Below are positions 16,922 to 24,915 of a stretch of DNA of 64,000 bases, piece after piece (the stretch's first letter is position 1; each line of letters starts with the position of its first letter). The notes under the pieces are model-generated. The model was not told the DNA's origin, did no database searches, and saw only the letters and a list, made by a program, of their open reading frames with translations. Source of the DNA: Myxococcus virescens (GTDB lineage Bacteria > Myxococcota > Myxococcia > Myxococcales > Myxococcaceae); assembly GCF_900101905.1 (NCBI RefSeq), contig NZ_FNAJ01000001.1, positions 310,001 to 374,000 of the forward strand, in the 5' to 3' direction. A program made the translations under genes and the position numbers.

Positions 16922-17395
16922 ATGCCCACGCTCGACATTCCCATCACCCTGCTGGACCCGGACGGTGGGTGGATCAACATGCCCGTCCATGTCTCGGAGC
17001 TGGATGAGCTCCCCGTCCTCCTCCACTTCTTCTCCGCCAAGCAGCGCGGCGCTGACGAGGACATCGACGCGGTGAAGCGCATCATCGCGGAGTACGGTGC
17101 GCGGGGGCTGAAGGTCATCAGCGTGGATGTCACCCACTCCGACAAGGAGCTGCGGGACACCAACGCAGTGGAGGCCTTCGCGCGAAAGCACGGGCTCTAC
17201 CACCCCATCGCCGTGGATGACGGCTCCATGGCGCGGGCCTACGACGTGGCGGACACGCCCGCGTGGCTCGTGTTCGACGCGGACTCCGGCCGGCTGCGCC
17301 ACCACTTCTCCGGAAAGAACGCGTCCCCCCACGTGCGGCAGGTGCTGGAGCGCTTCATCCAGGCCAGCGCCGCGGCCCCCTCACCCGCCCCCTGA
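16922..17395 (+). CDS. Cysteine-free thioredoxin-fold protein
   Basis: 157 residues, ATG preceded by GGAG. The pattern LPVLLHFFSAKQRGADEDIDAV followed by LKVISVDVT, YHPIAVDDG and YDVADTPAWLVFDADSGRL is that of TlpA/peroxiredoxin-like thioredoxin folds, including the cis-proline TP. The usual CxxC or peroxidatic Cys position is occupied by SAKQ, and the whole protein has no cysteine, so it cannot do thiol redox chemistry. No signal peptide. It lies 15 bases upstream of an SDR gene and is probably cotranscribed with it. Likely a binding or structural derivative. Confidence 0.8.
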   Translation: MPTLDIPITLLDPDGGWINMPVHVSELDELPVLLHFFSAKQRGADEDIDAVKRIIAEYGARGLKVISVDVTHSDKELRDTNAVEAFARKHGLYHPIAVDDGSMARAYDVADTPAWLVFDADSGRLRHHFSGKNASPHVRQVLERFIQASAAAPSPAP

Positions 17396-17410
17396 CTCCA
17401 GGAGTCCACC

Positions 17411-18457
17411 ATGCCAGCTCACCGCAAGGATTCTGACTCGTCCCGCATCTCGCTCGGCACCGTGGCCGCGGCCGGCATCGGCGCGGCGCTGGGACTGCGC
17501 CGCATCCTCCGCTCCCGATTCCAATTCAAGGACAGCACCGTCCTCATCACTGGCGGCTCTCGCGGCCTGGGGCTGGTGCTGGCGCGACAGCTCCTGAAGG
17601 AAGAGGCCCGGGTGGCCATCTGCGGCCGGGACGAGCAGACGCTGGAGCGGGCCCGCGAGGAACTGGAGCGCACCGGCGGCGAGGTCTACGCCATCCCCTG
17701 CGACGTGCGAGATCCGGTGCAGGTGGAGGCCATGGTCTCCGCCATCCACGAACGCTGGGGCGCGGTGGACGTGCTCATCAACAACGCCGGCGTCATCCAG
17801 GTGGGACCGCTGGAGTCCATGACGCTGGAGGACTTCCAGGAGGCCATCGACACACACCTGTGGGCGCCGCTGTACACCACGCTGGCCGTGCTGCCGGAGA
17901 TGAAGCGGCGCGGAAAGGGGCGCATCGTCAACATCGCCTCCGTGGGCGGAAAGGTGAGCGTCCCCCACCTGGTGCCGTATTCGGCCAGCAAGTTCGCGCT
18001 GGTGGGCCTGTCGGACGGCCTTCGCGCGGAGCTGCGCCAGGACGGCATCGTCGTCACCACGGTGTGCCCGGGGCTGATGCGCACGGGCAGCCCGCGCAAC
18101 GCGTACTTCAAGGGCAACCACGAGGCGGAGTACGCGTGGTTCGCCACCGGGGACTCCCTGCCCCTCACCTCGCTGAGCGCTGAACAGGCCGCACGCAAGA
18201 TTCTGGACGCGTGCCGGCGGGGTGACGCCGAGGCACTGCTGGGCGCACCGGCGAAGCTGGCCGCCGTGGGCCGCGCGCTGGCCCCCAGCCTGACGGCCAC
18301 CCTCACCGCCTGGGCCAACCGCTTCATGCCCCAGGACAGCAGCCAGGACCGCTATAGCGGCAGCCAGAGCGAGACGCCGCTGACCCAGTCCTGGCTCACC
18401 GAGCTGACGCGGCGCGCGGCCGAGCGCAACAACGAGACCGAGGTGCCGCTGCACTGA
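17411..18457 (+). CDS. SDR-family oxidoreductase with N- and C-terminal extensions
   Basis: 348 residues, longer than a core SDR (about 250). A weakly hydrophobic N-terminal stretch (LGTVAAAGIGAALGL) precedes the cofactor motif TGGSRGLGLVLA (about 47-58). Then come CDVRD, NNAGVIQVG, NIASVGG and YSASKFALVG (catalytic Tyr/Lys), and PGLMRTGSPRNAYF. The C-terminal 80 residues are helical with a Ser/Asp/Gln-rich tail. A membrane-associated oxidoreductase acting on a lipid or polyketide-like substrate is plausible. AGGAG precedes the ATG. It shares a transcript with the cysteine-free thioredoxin-fold gene. Confidence 0.88.
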   Translation: MPAHRKDSDSSRISLGTVAAAGIGAALGLRRILRSRFQFKDSTVLITGGSRGLGLVLARQLLKEEARVAICGRDEQTLERAREELERTGGEVYAIPCDVRDPVQVEAMVSAIHERWGAVDVLINNAGVIQVGPLESMTLEDFQEAIDTHLWAPLYTTLAVLPEMKRRGKGRIVNIASVGGKVSVPHLVPYSASKFALVGLSDGLRAELRQDGIVVTTVCPGLMRTGSPRNAYFKGNHEAEYAWFATGDSLPLTSLSAEQAARKILDACRRGDAEALLGAPAKLAAVGRALAPSLTATLTAWANRFMPQDSSQDRYSGSQSETPLTQSWLTELTRRAAERNNETEVPLH

Positions 18458-18482
18458 CGGCCCCCGGCGGCGAACGCGGGCG

Positions 18483-19580
18483 CTAGTCCTGCGCCCGCTC
18501 CATGGCCCAGTGGCCACGGTGCTCGTAGGCCAGGGCCAGCTGTTCGCGCAGGGCGGCCAGCATCCGCGTGTTGCCGTCCTGCTCGTACCCCTGGAGCGCC
18601 TGCTGGCAGCGGGGCACGCGCGCGAGGAACTCCTTCACCGCGTCCACCGTCAGCGCCTTCACGTACATGCCGTACCCCAGCTGCTCCAGGTACAGCGCGT
18701 TGATGACCTGCTCGAACTGCCCCTCCAGCGGCACGCTCAGCACCGGCTTGCGCAGGTACACCGCCTCGCTCATCAGCGTGAAGCCGCCGCTGGCCACCAC
18801 GCCCCGCGCGGTGCGCAGGTCATCGATGAAGCCCTTTTCACTGAAGGGCCGGTACGTGAGGTTGCCGTCCACCAGGTCCTCGGTGATGTCGCGGCGCAGC
18901 CCGTACACGCGGCAGGGGATGCCCGCGGCCTTGAGGATGTCCGGCAGCGCCGTGTTCGTCGTCGACGTCTGGTACACGAGCAGGTGCTCACCGGGCTCGG
19001 ACTTCGCCTCCAGGATTTCGGGGCGCAGAATCGACGGGGCGAGCGTGGTGCGCCGCTTGCGGAGCTCCGGGTAGAAGAACGTGGTGACCAGGTAGTGGAA
19101 GGCCCCCGGCAGCTTCGCCTTCACGATGGCGCGCGACGTCTCGAAGCTGTCCTCGTGGCCCGCCAGCAGCGCCGGCTCGTGCTTGCACCGGTTGATGACC
19201 TGCATGTTGTCCACGCTGATGACGGGCAGCCGGTGATTCCGGGCGAACATGTAGCTGAACGACTCGAAGTCGCTCACCACCACGTCCGGGCGGAAGCCGT
19301 CCACCAGCTCGAAGTACTGGCGGATGTTCTGCGGCCAGCCCTTCACGGCGCCCGTGAGGTTCTGCAGCACCGTCTGCCACTTCTTCACCGAGTTGCCCTC
19401 GTACGCGAGCGTCAGCCCCCAGATGCCGTGCACGTTCTGGAAGCGTTTGGCCAGGTAGTCCTGGGCCCGGCCGGAGACGACGATGTGGACCTCGTGCTCC
19501 TTCGTCAGTTCCTCGAGGAGGACGCGGGAGCGCGTCGCATGGCCCATTCCTTCGCCGACGACACCGTAGAGGATTCGCAT
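18483..19580 (-). CDS. MJ1255/VC2487-type glycosyltransferase
   Basis: 365 residues. The N-terminus MRILYGVVGEGMGHATRSR is the hallmark of the MJ1255/VC2487 GT-B glycosyltransferase family. Further features are DVVVSDFESFSYMFA, the donor-site segment VVASGGFTLMSEAVYLRKP and the C-terminal VPLEGQFEQVINALYLE. It should use a nucleotide sugar to glycosylate a lipid or polymer at the cytoplasmic face of the membrane. The start at 19580 is fixed by the family motif. An ATG four codons upstream exists. Confidence 0.88.
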   Translation of the reverse strand: MRILYGVVGEGMGHATRSRVLLEELTKEHEVHIVVSGRAQDYLAKRFQNVHGIWGLTLAYEGNSVKKWQTVLQNLTGAVKGWPQNIRQYFELVDGFRPDVVVSDFESFSYMFARNHRLPVISVDNMQVINRCKHEPALLAGHEDSFETSRAIVKAKLPGAFHYLVTTFFYPELRKRRTTLAPSILRPEILEAKSEPGEHLLVYQTSTTNTALPDILKAAGIPCRVYGLRRDITEDLVDGNLTYRPFSEKGFIDDLRTARGVVASGGFTLMSEAVYLRKPVLSVPLEGQFEQVINALYLEQLGYGMYVKALTVDAVKEFLARVPRCQQALQGYEQDGNTRMLAALREQLALAYEHRGHWAMERAQD

Positions 19581-19650
19581 GCCCGGCAGCATACGCGCCC
19601 GCCACGCCCCCCGTTGAGCCCGCCACGCCCTCGCGGCTATAGCTGCCCGC

Positions 19651-19959
19651 ATGCCCTCCTCTCCGGAGCCCTCCTCCCCCCAGCGGCCGTCCCTGGGCCG
19701 CTCCGCGGCGACGGGCCTGCTGGGCGGCTTCCTCCTGGGCGGCCTGGGCCTGCTCGCCGTGGGCCTGAGCAACAGCTTCGCCGCCCCGAGCTGCGATGGC
19801 CTCACCGGCCCCGAATGCCAGCTGTTGACGGACGCCACGCGGGAAGTCGGTCGCACCCAGCTGCTCGCCGGGGGCGCCCTCACCGCGCTCGCCGCCTCCC
19901 TCTTCGTCCTGTTCCGCCCGCGCCCTCCGGCCCCACCCGAGGGGCCCGAGCAATCCTGA
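19651..19959 (+). CDS. Small two-helix membrane protein
   Basis: 102 residues, function unknown. Two hydrophobic helices (about residues 18-43, Gly/Leu-rich, and 71-88) flank a short loop that holds two cysteines (PSCDGLTGPECQLL), probably on the periplasmic side and able to form a disulfide. Both termini are Pro/Ser-rich. It diverges from the MJ1255-type glycosyltransferase gene with only 70 bases between starts, so the two could share a control region. Confidence 0.65.
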   Translation: MPSSPEPSSPQRPSLGRSAATGLLGGFLLGGLGLLAVGLSNSFAAPSCDGLTGPECQLLTDATREVGRTQLLAGGALTALAASLFVLFRPRPPAPPEGPEQS

Positions 19960-20049
19960 GCCCCGTCCGCAATCCTCCTGTCGTCCGATGACTGGCCGGA
20001 GGCCGCCCTGGCGGGTTAGGTAGTTTGGCGGCCAAGTAAAGGCATTCTA

Positions 20050-20066
20050 ATTATCTCTGGCCTAAT
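20050..20066 (+). promoter_or_regulatory. LysR-type T-N11-A dyad upstream of the regulator gene
   Basis: ATTA (20050-20053) and TAAT (20063-20066) are perfect inverted arms spaced by 9, giving the T-N11-A pattern of LysR regulators, 30 bases before the lysR-type start codon. The surrounding 70 bases are strikingly AT-rich for this genome. Autoregulation is the simplest reading. Confidence 0.5.
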
Positions 20067-20095
20067 CATTGGATTTGAGGGTAGGAGATGACCTT

Positions 20096-21010
20096 ATGCA
20101 GCTCGAATCCTTGAAGATGTTCTGCGACGTGGTCGAGACAGGCTCATTCTCCCGCGCCGCGCAGCTCAACCACGTCACGCAATCCGCGGTGAGCCAGCAG
20201 ATTCGCGCGCTGGAGAACCGGTACGAGCAGAAGCTGCTGTCGCGCAGCGCGCGCCAGGTGACGCCGACGCCGGCCGGGGAGCGGCTGTTCCGCGGGTGCA
20301 AGGAAATCCTCGCCCGCTTCGCCGAAGTGGAGCAGGAGATTCGTGAGCAGGCCGCCGAGGTGGCGGGCACCACCACGGTCTCCACCATCTACTCGGTGGG
20401 GCTGCACGAGCTGAACTCGGTGCAGAAGCAGCTGCTCAAGTCGCACCCCAAGGTGAACATGCGCCTGAACTACCGGCGCAACGACCAGGTGTACGACGAC
20501 GTGATTCTGGGCGCGGCGGAGATTGGCATCGTCGCCTATCCGCAGCCCCGCGCGGGCGTGGACATCCTCCCCTTCCGCGACGACAAGCTGTCGGTCGTCT
20601 GCGCCCCCGGCCACCCCTTCGCCACGAAGCAGAAGGTGAGCCTCACCGCGCTGTCGGGCGTGCCCTTCATCGCGTTCGACCGCGAGGCACCCACGCGCAA
20701 GGCGCTGGACCGGCTCTTCCGTGAGAAGAGCATCGACATCAACCCGGTGATGGAGATGGACAACGTGGAGACCATCAAGCGGGCGGTGGAGATGGGCCTG
20801 GGCGTGGCCATCCTCCCCATGTCCACGGCACAGGGCGAGGTGAAGGGCGGCACCCTGGTGGCCAAGCCCTTCGCGGAGGGGCCGGTGTCACGCCCCATTG
20901 GCCTGCTCATCCGCAAGGGCAAGTACCTGGACCGCGCATCCGCCGCGGTGTTGGAGGCGTTCAAGGCCGCCTCCAACCTGCCGCCCGCCGACGAAGCGGA
21001 GCGTCAGTAG
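20096..21010 (+). CDS. LysR-family transcriptional regulator
   Basis: 304 residues, starting at MQLESLKMFCDVVETGS (ATG 20096, GGAG upstream). The helix-turn-helix spans about residues 15-45 (SFSRAAQLNHVTQSAVSQQIRALE). An effector-binding domain begins near residue 90 with STIYSVGLHELNSV and includes GAAEIGIVAYPQP. The sequence resembles CysB/CbbR-type members in layout. No metabolic gene diverges from it, so its regulon is not local, apart from its own promoter. The 3' end overlaps the convergent rsmB end by 7 bases. Confidence 0.92.
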   Translation: MQLESLKMFCDVVETGSFSRAAQLNHVTQSAVSQQIRALENRYEQKLLSRSARQVTPTPAGERLFRGCKEILARFAEVEQEIREQAAEVAGTTTVSTIYSVGLHELNSVQKQLLKSHPKVNMRLNYRRNDQVYDDVILGAAEIGIVAYPQPRAGVDILPFRDDKLSVVCAPGHPFATKQKVSLTALSGVPFIAFDREAPTRKALDRLFREKSIDINPVMEMDNVETIKRAVEMGLGVAILPMSTAQGEVKGGTLVAKPFAEGPVSRPIGLLIRKGKYLDRASAAVLEAFKAASNLPPADEAERQ

Positions 21011-22320
21011 AGCTTTCGGAGGCGCGCGGCGAAGAACCCGTCGAAGCCCTCCGGTCCCGGCAGCGTGCGCAGGTACGCCTGGGACAACGGCAGCTTGAGG
21101 CCGGGCAGCACGGGTGGCTCGGCCGTCCACTCCGGGTGGCTGCGCAGGAACATCTCCACCTGGTCCTGCCCCTCCTGCGGCTCCATGGTGCACACCGCGT
21201 ACACGAGCAGCCCCCCGGGCGGCACCGCATCCTGGCAGTTCTCCAGGATGCGCCGCTGGAGCGTGGCCAGCCGGGCGATGTCCTCCTCCTTGCGGCGGTA
21301 GCGCAGCTCCGGGTGGCGGCGCAGCGTGCCCAGCCCTGAACACGGCGCATCCACCAGGAACGCGTGGAACTCCCCCCACTCTTCCGGGAAGGGCTCCGCG
21401 GCGTCGTGCGCGTAGGCCTTCAGGCGCGGCTGCAGGCCCAGGCGCCGGGCCTCCGCTTCAATCTTCCGCAGCTTGTGCGCGTGGAGGTCCACCGCCACCA
21501 CGTCATGGGACTGCGCCTGGTGACAGGACTTGCCGCCCGGCGCGGCGCACGCGTCCAGCACGCGCGCCGTCTCCGGAATCGCCCCGTAGACGCCCACGAG
21601 CTGCGCGGCCTCGTCCTGCACCTGCCACAGGCCCTCCGCGTAGCCGTACACGTCCTCCACGCGGCCCACGGACGGCAGCGTGATGCCCACCGGCGACACG
21701 GTGGTCGCCTTCGCGTCCACGCCCATCTCCTGGAGTTGGGCGAGCAGCGCGTCGCGCGTCACCTTCGCGGTGTTGGCGCGCACCACCACCGCGGGCGCCT
21801 GGTTGTCGGCCACCAGCATCGCTTCGGCGCGCTCGCGGCCGAACTGGCGCAGCCAACGCTCCACCAGCCACTGGGGATGGCTCTCCCGCACCGACAGGTG
21901 CAGCGCCACGTCAGACGCGGGCGGCAGCGGCGGCGCGGGCAGGGCCGCCAGCTTGCGGAGGATGGCGTTGGTGAAGCCCGCCGCGCGCGTCAGCCCCACT
22001 TCCTTCAGGGCCTGCACCGTCTCCGCCACCGCGGCGCGGGCCGGCACGCGGGTGTGGAATATCTGGTAGGCGCCGATGCGGAGGGCCGCCAGCACCTTGT
22101 CCTCCAGCGCGTCCAGCTTGCGGTCGGCGAAGCGGGTAATCGCGTAGTCCAGCGCGAGCTGCCGCCGGGTGGCGCCGTAGGTCAGCTCGGTGACGAGCGC
22201 CGCGTCGCGCGGGTCCTTCGGCGGCGACTCGGACAGCTGCGTGTCCAATACGACGTTGAGGTAGGCATCCGTCGCGCGGACGCGCGCGAGGACCTGGATG
22301 GCGAGTGCGCGGGCGTTCAT
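21004..22320 (-). CDS. rsmB: 16S rRNA (cytosine-967-C5) methyltransferase RsmB
   Basis: 438 residues with the two-domain layout of RsmB. An N-terminal NusB-like helical domain spans about residues 1-140 (DAALVTELTYGATRRQLALDY). The C-terminal Rossmann methyltransferase has the SAM motif DACAAPGGKS, DAPCSGLGTLRRHPE (with the releasing cysteine) and the catalytic VYAVCTMEPQEG. It methylates C967 of 16S rRNA. The ATG overlaps the stop of the upstream AroQ-like gene by 4 bases (ATGA), so translation is coupled. fmt lies one gene upstream, matching the common fmt-rsmB association. Confidence 0.95.
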   Translation of the reverse strand: MNARALAIQVLARVRATDAYLNVVLDTQLSESPPKDPRDAALVTELTYGATRRQLALDYAITRFADRKLDALEDKVLAALRIGAYQIFHTRVPARAAVAETVQALKEVGLTRAAGFTNAILRKLAALPAPPLPPASDVALHLSVRESHPQWLVERWLRQFGRERAEAMLVADNQAPAVVVRANTAKVTRDALLAQLQEMGVDAKATTVSPVGITLPSVGRVEDVYGYAEGLWQVQDEAAQLVGVYGAIPETARVLDACAAPGGKSCHQAQSHDVVAVDLHAHKLRKIEAEARRLGLQPRLKAYAHDAAEPFPEEWGEFHAFLVDAPCSGLGTLRRHPELRYRRKEEDIARLATLQRRILENCQDAVPPGGLLVYAVCTMEPQEGQDQVEMFLRSHPEWTAEPPVLPGLKLPLSQAYLRTLPGPEGFDGFFAARLRKLY

Positions 22321-23240
22321 CCTTCGTCGAGCCGGGTCAAGAGGTCCACGAGCTGCTCATCCGAGAGCCGCGTCGCGGGCAGGTTGGAGAGGGTGAGGCT
22401 CTGGAGGCTCTCCTCCAGCAGCTCACGGTGGCCATTCTCCGCCGGAGCGCCACGCTGCACCGCCTGATACTGGGAACGCGCCCAGGTGGCCAGCTCGGCG
22501 GCGGAGAGCCGTCCCGAAAGCCGGTCAGAAATCTTCTGGCGCACCAGCGCGCGCGTGAGCAGGTCCGCCGCGGGGGTGAGCCCCTTGCCGCCGCCGCGCC
22601 CCAGCGTCTTCGCCTGACGGGCCGCGCGCAGGTCCTCCACGGGCGCCAGCTTGCGGCCCAGCGTCTTCGTGGGCCCCGCCGTCTTCACCGCGCGGGCCAG
22701 GGACTTCGCCGTCTCCGACGAGCCCTCCTTGCGCGCGGCGCGCTTGAGCACGGTGATGGGGGTGACCTTCGCGCCCTTGGGGCTGCTCCCCTTCTTCTTC
22801 CCCAGGGGCTTCTTCGACTCCGGCTTCTCCGTGGTGAAGACGCCGCTGCCGAAGGTCTCCAGGGCCTGGAGGTAGGGCTCGAAGCCGGGCCCGCCGTGAA
22901 TCTGGAGCACGCAGGCCTCACCCACCACGGACTCGCGCGCCGGCGGCTTGAGCAGCACCTCGATGGCGGGCAGCCCGGCGGCCTCCAGCCCCTCCTTGAG
23001 GCAATAGGAGCCGAACAGCCCGGCCGGGTTGATGATGATGCCGTCCAGCTCCTCCAGCTCCGCGCCGAGCGCGTCCAGCAGGTCGCCTTCGTGGTTGGAC
23101 TGCACCACCGTCAGCGCCTGCCCCAGCGCCTCCGCCCGCGCGTGCAGCGCCGCGTCCAGGTCCTCCAGCCGCCCCCCGGACGAGCCATCCCGCACGCCCA
23201 GCAGGTTCAGGTTGGGTCCGTGCAGTACCAGCAGTCTCAT
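22317..23240 (-). CDS. Degenerate type II dehydroquinase (AroQ)-like protein with basic C-terminal extension
   Basis: 307 residues, twice the length of AroQ. Residues 1-130 clearly follow type II 3-dehydroquinate dehydratase: LVLHGPNLNLLGVR (4-17), QSNHEGDLLDAL (47-58), IIINPAG (68-74), ARE (101-103) and GFEPYLQALE. However, the loop that normally carries the catalytic Tyr reads RDGSSGGRL, and the usual VHLSN with the catalytic His reads VLLKP. Dehydratase activity is therefore doubtful. Residues 135-220 are Lys/Arg/Gly-rich and could bind RNA. The last 80 are helical. Its place between fmt and rsmB suggests a translation-related role (inference). Confidence 0.75.
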   Translation of the reverse strand: MRLLVLHGPNLNLLGVRDGSSGGRLEDLDAALHARAEALGQALTVVQSNHEGDLLDALGAELEELDGIIINPAGLFGSYCLKEGLEAAGLPAIEVLLKPPARESVVGEACVLQIHGGPGFEPYLQALETFGSGVFTTEKPESKKPLGKKKGSSPKGAKVTPITVLKRAARKEGSSETAKSLARAVKTAGPTKTLGRKLAPVEDLRAARQAKTLGRGGGKGLTPAADLLTRALVRQKISDRLSGRLSAAELATWARSQYQAVQRGAPAENGHRELLEESLQSLTLSNLPATRLSDEQLVDLLTRLDEG

Positions 23241-23262
23241 ATGGCCATCACCCGTTCTCCCA

Positions 23263-24201
23263 TCAGCCCGCGACGAAGGGCTGGCTGCCCGGCGCCAGCT
23301 TGTGCCCCTGCAGGAAGTCCGCGGCGCGCATCACCCGCTTGCCTTCTGGCTGGAGGTCCAGCAGCACCAGCGAGCCTTCACCGCATGCCACCTCGATGCC
23401 GTCCGGGCCGGACGCCAGCACCGTGCCGGGAGCCCCACTACCACCCCTGGCCTGCGCGCGGTGGACCTTCAGCAGCTTTCCGCCCAGCGTGGTGAAGGCC
23501 CCGGGCCACGGCGTGAAGGCCCGCAGGCGCCGCTCCAGCTCCACCGCGGGCTTCGTGAAATCCAACCGGCCCTGCTCCTTCTCGATGATGGGGGCCAGCA
23601 CCATGCCCTCGGAAGGCTGCGGCACCGGCTTCAGCTCCCCGCTCAGGTAGGCCGGCAGGAACTCGCGCAGCACCTCGCCGCCCAGCGCGGCCAGCTTCGG
23701 GTACAGCGAGGCGCTCGTCTCGTCCGGGGCAATGGCCATGCGCTTCATCGCCAACACCGGACCGGTGTCCAATCCTTCATCCATCACCATCAGCGACACA
23801 CCCGTCTCCGCGTCGCCGTGGGCAATGGCCCACTGGATGGGCGCGGCGCCCCGGAAGCGCGGCAGCAGCGAGCCGTGCACGTTGACGCAGCCGTGGGTGG
23901 GCAGCTCCAGCAAATCCTTGGGGAGGATGCGGCCATAGGCCGTCACCACGCAGACGTCGGGCGCGTACTGGCGCAGCGCCTCCGCGAAGGGCGGCGTGCG
24001 CAGCTTGGTGGGCTGGAGCACGGGCACGCCGCGCGACAGGGCCAGCTCCTTCACCGGCGGCGCCGTCACCGTGTTGCCGCGGCCCTTCGGCTTGTCGGGT
24101 TGGGTGACGACGGCCACCACGTCTCCCAGTTCGAAGCAGGCGGCCAGTGAGGACACCGCGAACTCGGGGGTGCCCATGAAAACGATGCGGGGTCTGCTCA
24201 T
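23263..24201 (-). CDS. fmt: Methionyl-tRNA formyltransferase
   Basis: 312 residues, normal length. It formylates initiator Met-tRNA using 10-formyltetrahydrofolate. The N-terminal domain has MGTPEFAVSSL, the folate-binding VNVHGSLLPRFRGAAPIQWA (the usual SLLP core; His before it) and MVMDEGLDTGPVL with the catalytic Asp. The C-terminal tRNA-binding domain begins around RLRAFTPWPGAFT. It is the second gene of a minus-strand run: HAMP protein, fmt, AroQ-like, rsmB, with gaps of 29, 22 and -4 bases. Confidence 0.96.
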   Translation of the reverse strand: MSRPRIVFMGTPEFAVSSLAACFELGDVVAVVTQPDKPKGRGNTVTAPPVKELALSRGVPVLQPTKLRTPPFAEALRQYAPDVCVVTAYGRILPKDLLELPTHGCVNVHGSLLPRFRGAAPIQWAIAHGDAETGVSLMVMDEGLDTGPVLAMKRMAIAPDETSASLYPKLAALGGEVLREFLPAYLSGELKPVPQPSEGMVLAPIIEKEQGRLDFTKPAVELERRLRAFTPWPGAFTTLGGKLLKVHRAQARGGSGAPGTVLASGPDGIEVACGEGSLVLLDLQPEGKRVMRAADFLQGHKLAPGSQPFVAG

Positions 24202-24230
24202 GGTGTTGCGCTTCTCCTGCGCCGGGCGAC

Positions 24231-24812
24231 TCAGGCCACGGACTTGAAGGTGCTCCCGGTGGGAGTGTCCACCGCCTGACGTTTGCGCGTGTGCAGGGCG
24301 CTCAGGGTGCCCAGCGCCTCCAGGGCCTCGGGCGTGGTGGCCACCGGTCGCAGGGCCTCCAGCACGGTCTCCAGCGCGTAGGCCTCATCCGCCTCACGCT
24401 CCCGGATGCGCGTCACCGCTTCGGTGAAGCGGTCGAAGAACTGCTTGAGCTCGTCCCCGCGCCGCAGCGGTCGCATCCGGGGATAGCGGCCGGCCGCCAG
24501 CGCCGCGACATACAGGCTCATGACGTGGACGGGGCCCGCCACCCGGTGGGTGAAGACGAGGCCGAAGAGGCCCATCGCCACCGCCGTGCCCAGCGCGCCC
24601 ACCGCCGTCAGCCACAGCAGCGTCTGCCCACCGTCCAGCCCCAGGGCCGTGGATGACACGTGGACGCGGTGCGCCAACAGCCCGAACACGAGGATGCTGC
24701 CGGCACCAATCCCCGCCAGCAGCAGGATGTATTTGAGCTGGAAAGGGCGGTCCAGGATGTACGTCCGGCGGACGTGGCTCGGGCGCACCGTCTTTTGATT
24801 GCCATCGGACAT
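24231..24812 (-). CDS. Two-helix membrane protein with HAMP domain and no output domain
   Basis: 193 residues from ATG 24812. A cytoplasmic N-terminus (RRTYILDRPFQLKY) leads into two transmembrane helices (about 28-49 and 67-90) separated by a very short loop (HRVHVSSTALGLDGGQ). A HAMP-like linker follows: HRVAGPVHVMSLYVAALAAG, then RRGDELKQFFDRFTEAV. No kinase, cyclase or chemoreceptor domain follows; the protein ends in a short helical tail. It probably transmits a signal to a separate partner. It heads the fmt-rsmB run and diverges from the HEAT lipoprotein gene (103 bases between starts). Confidence 0.75.
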   Translation of the reverse strand: MSDGNQKTVRPSHVRRTYILDRPFQLKYILLLAGIGAGSILVFGLLAHRVHVSSTALGLDGGQTLLWLTAVGALGTAVAMGLFGLVFTHRVAGPVHVMSLYVAALAAGRYPRMRPLRRGDELKQFFDRFTEAVTRIREREADEAYALETVLEALRPVATTPEALEALGTLSALHTRKRQAVDTPTGSTFKSVA

Positions 24813-24915
24813 GTCGTTGACCAGCGTACCCCAGGTGCCTGGGGCGGTTTGCTTCCTTCCTTGCGCGAGGTTTACACGGAAGACAGGACAACCTCGCAGA
24901 CGCAATGGAGACCGC

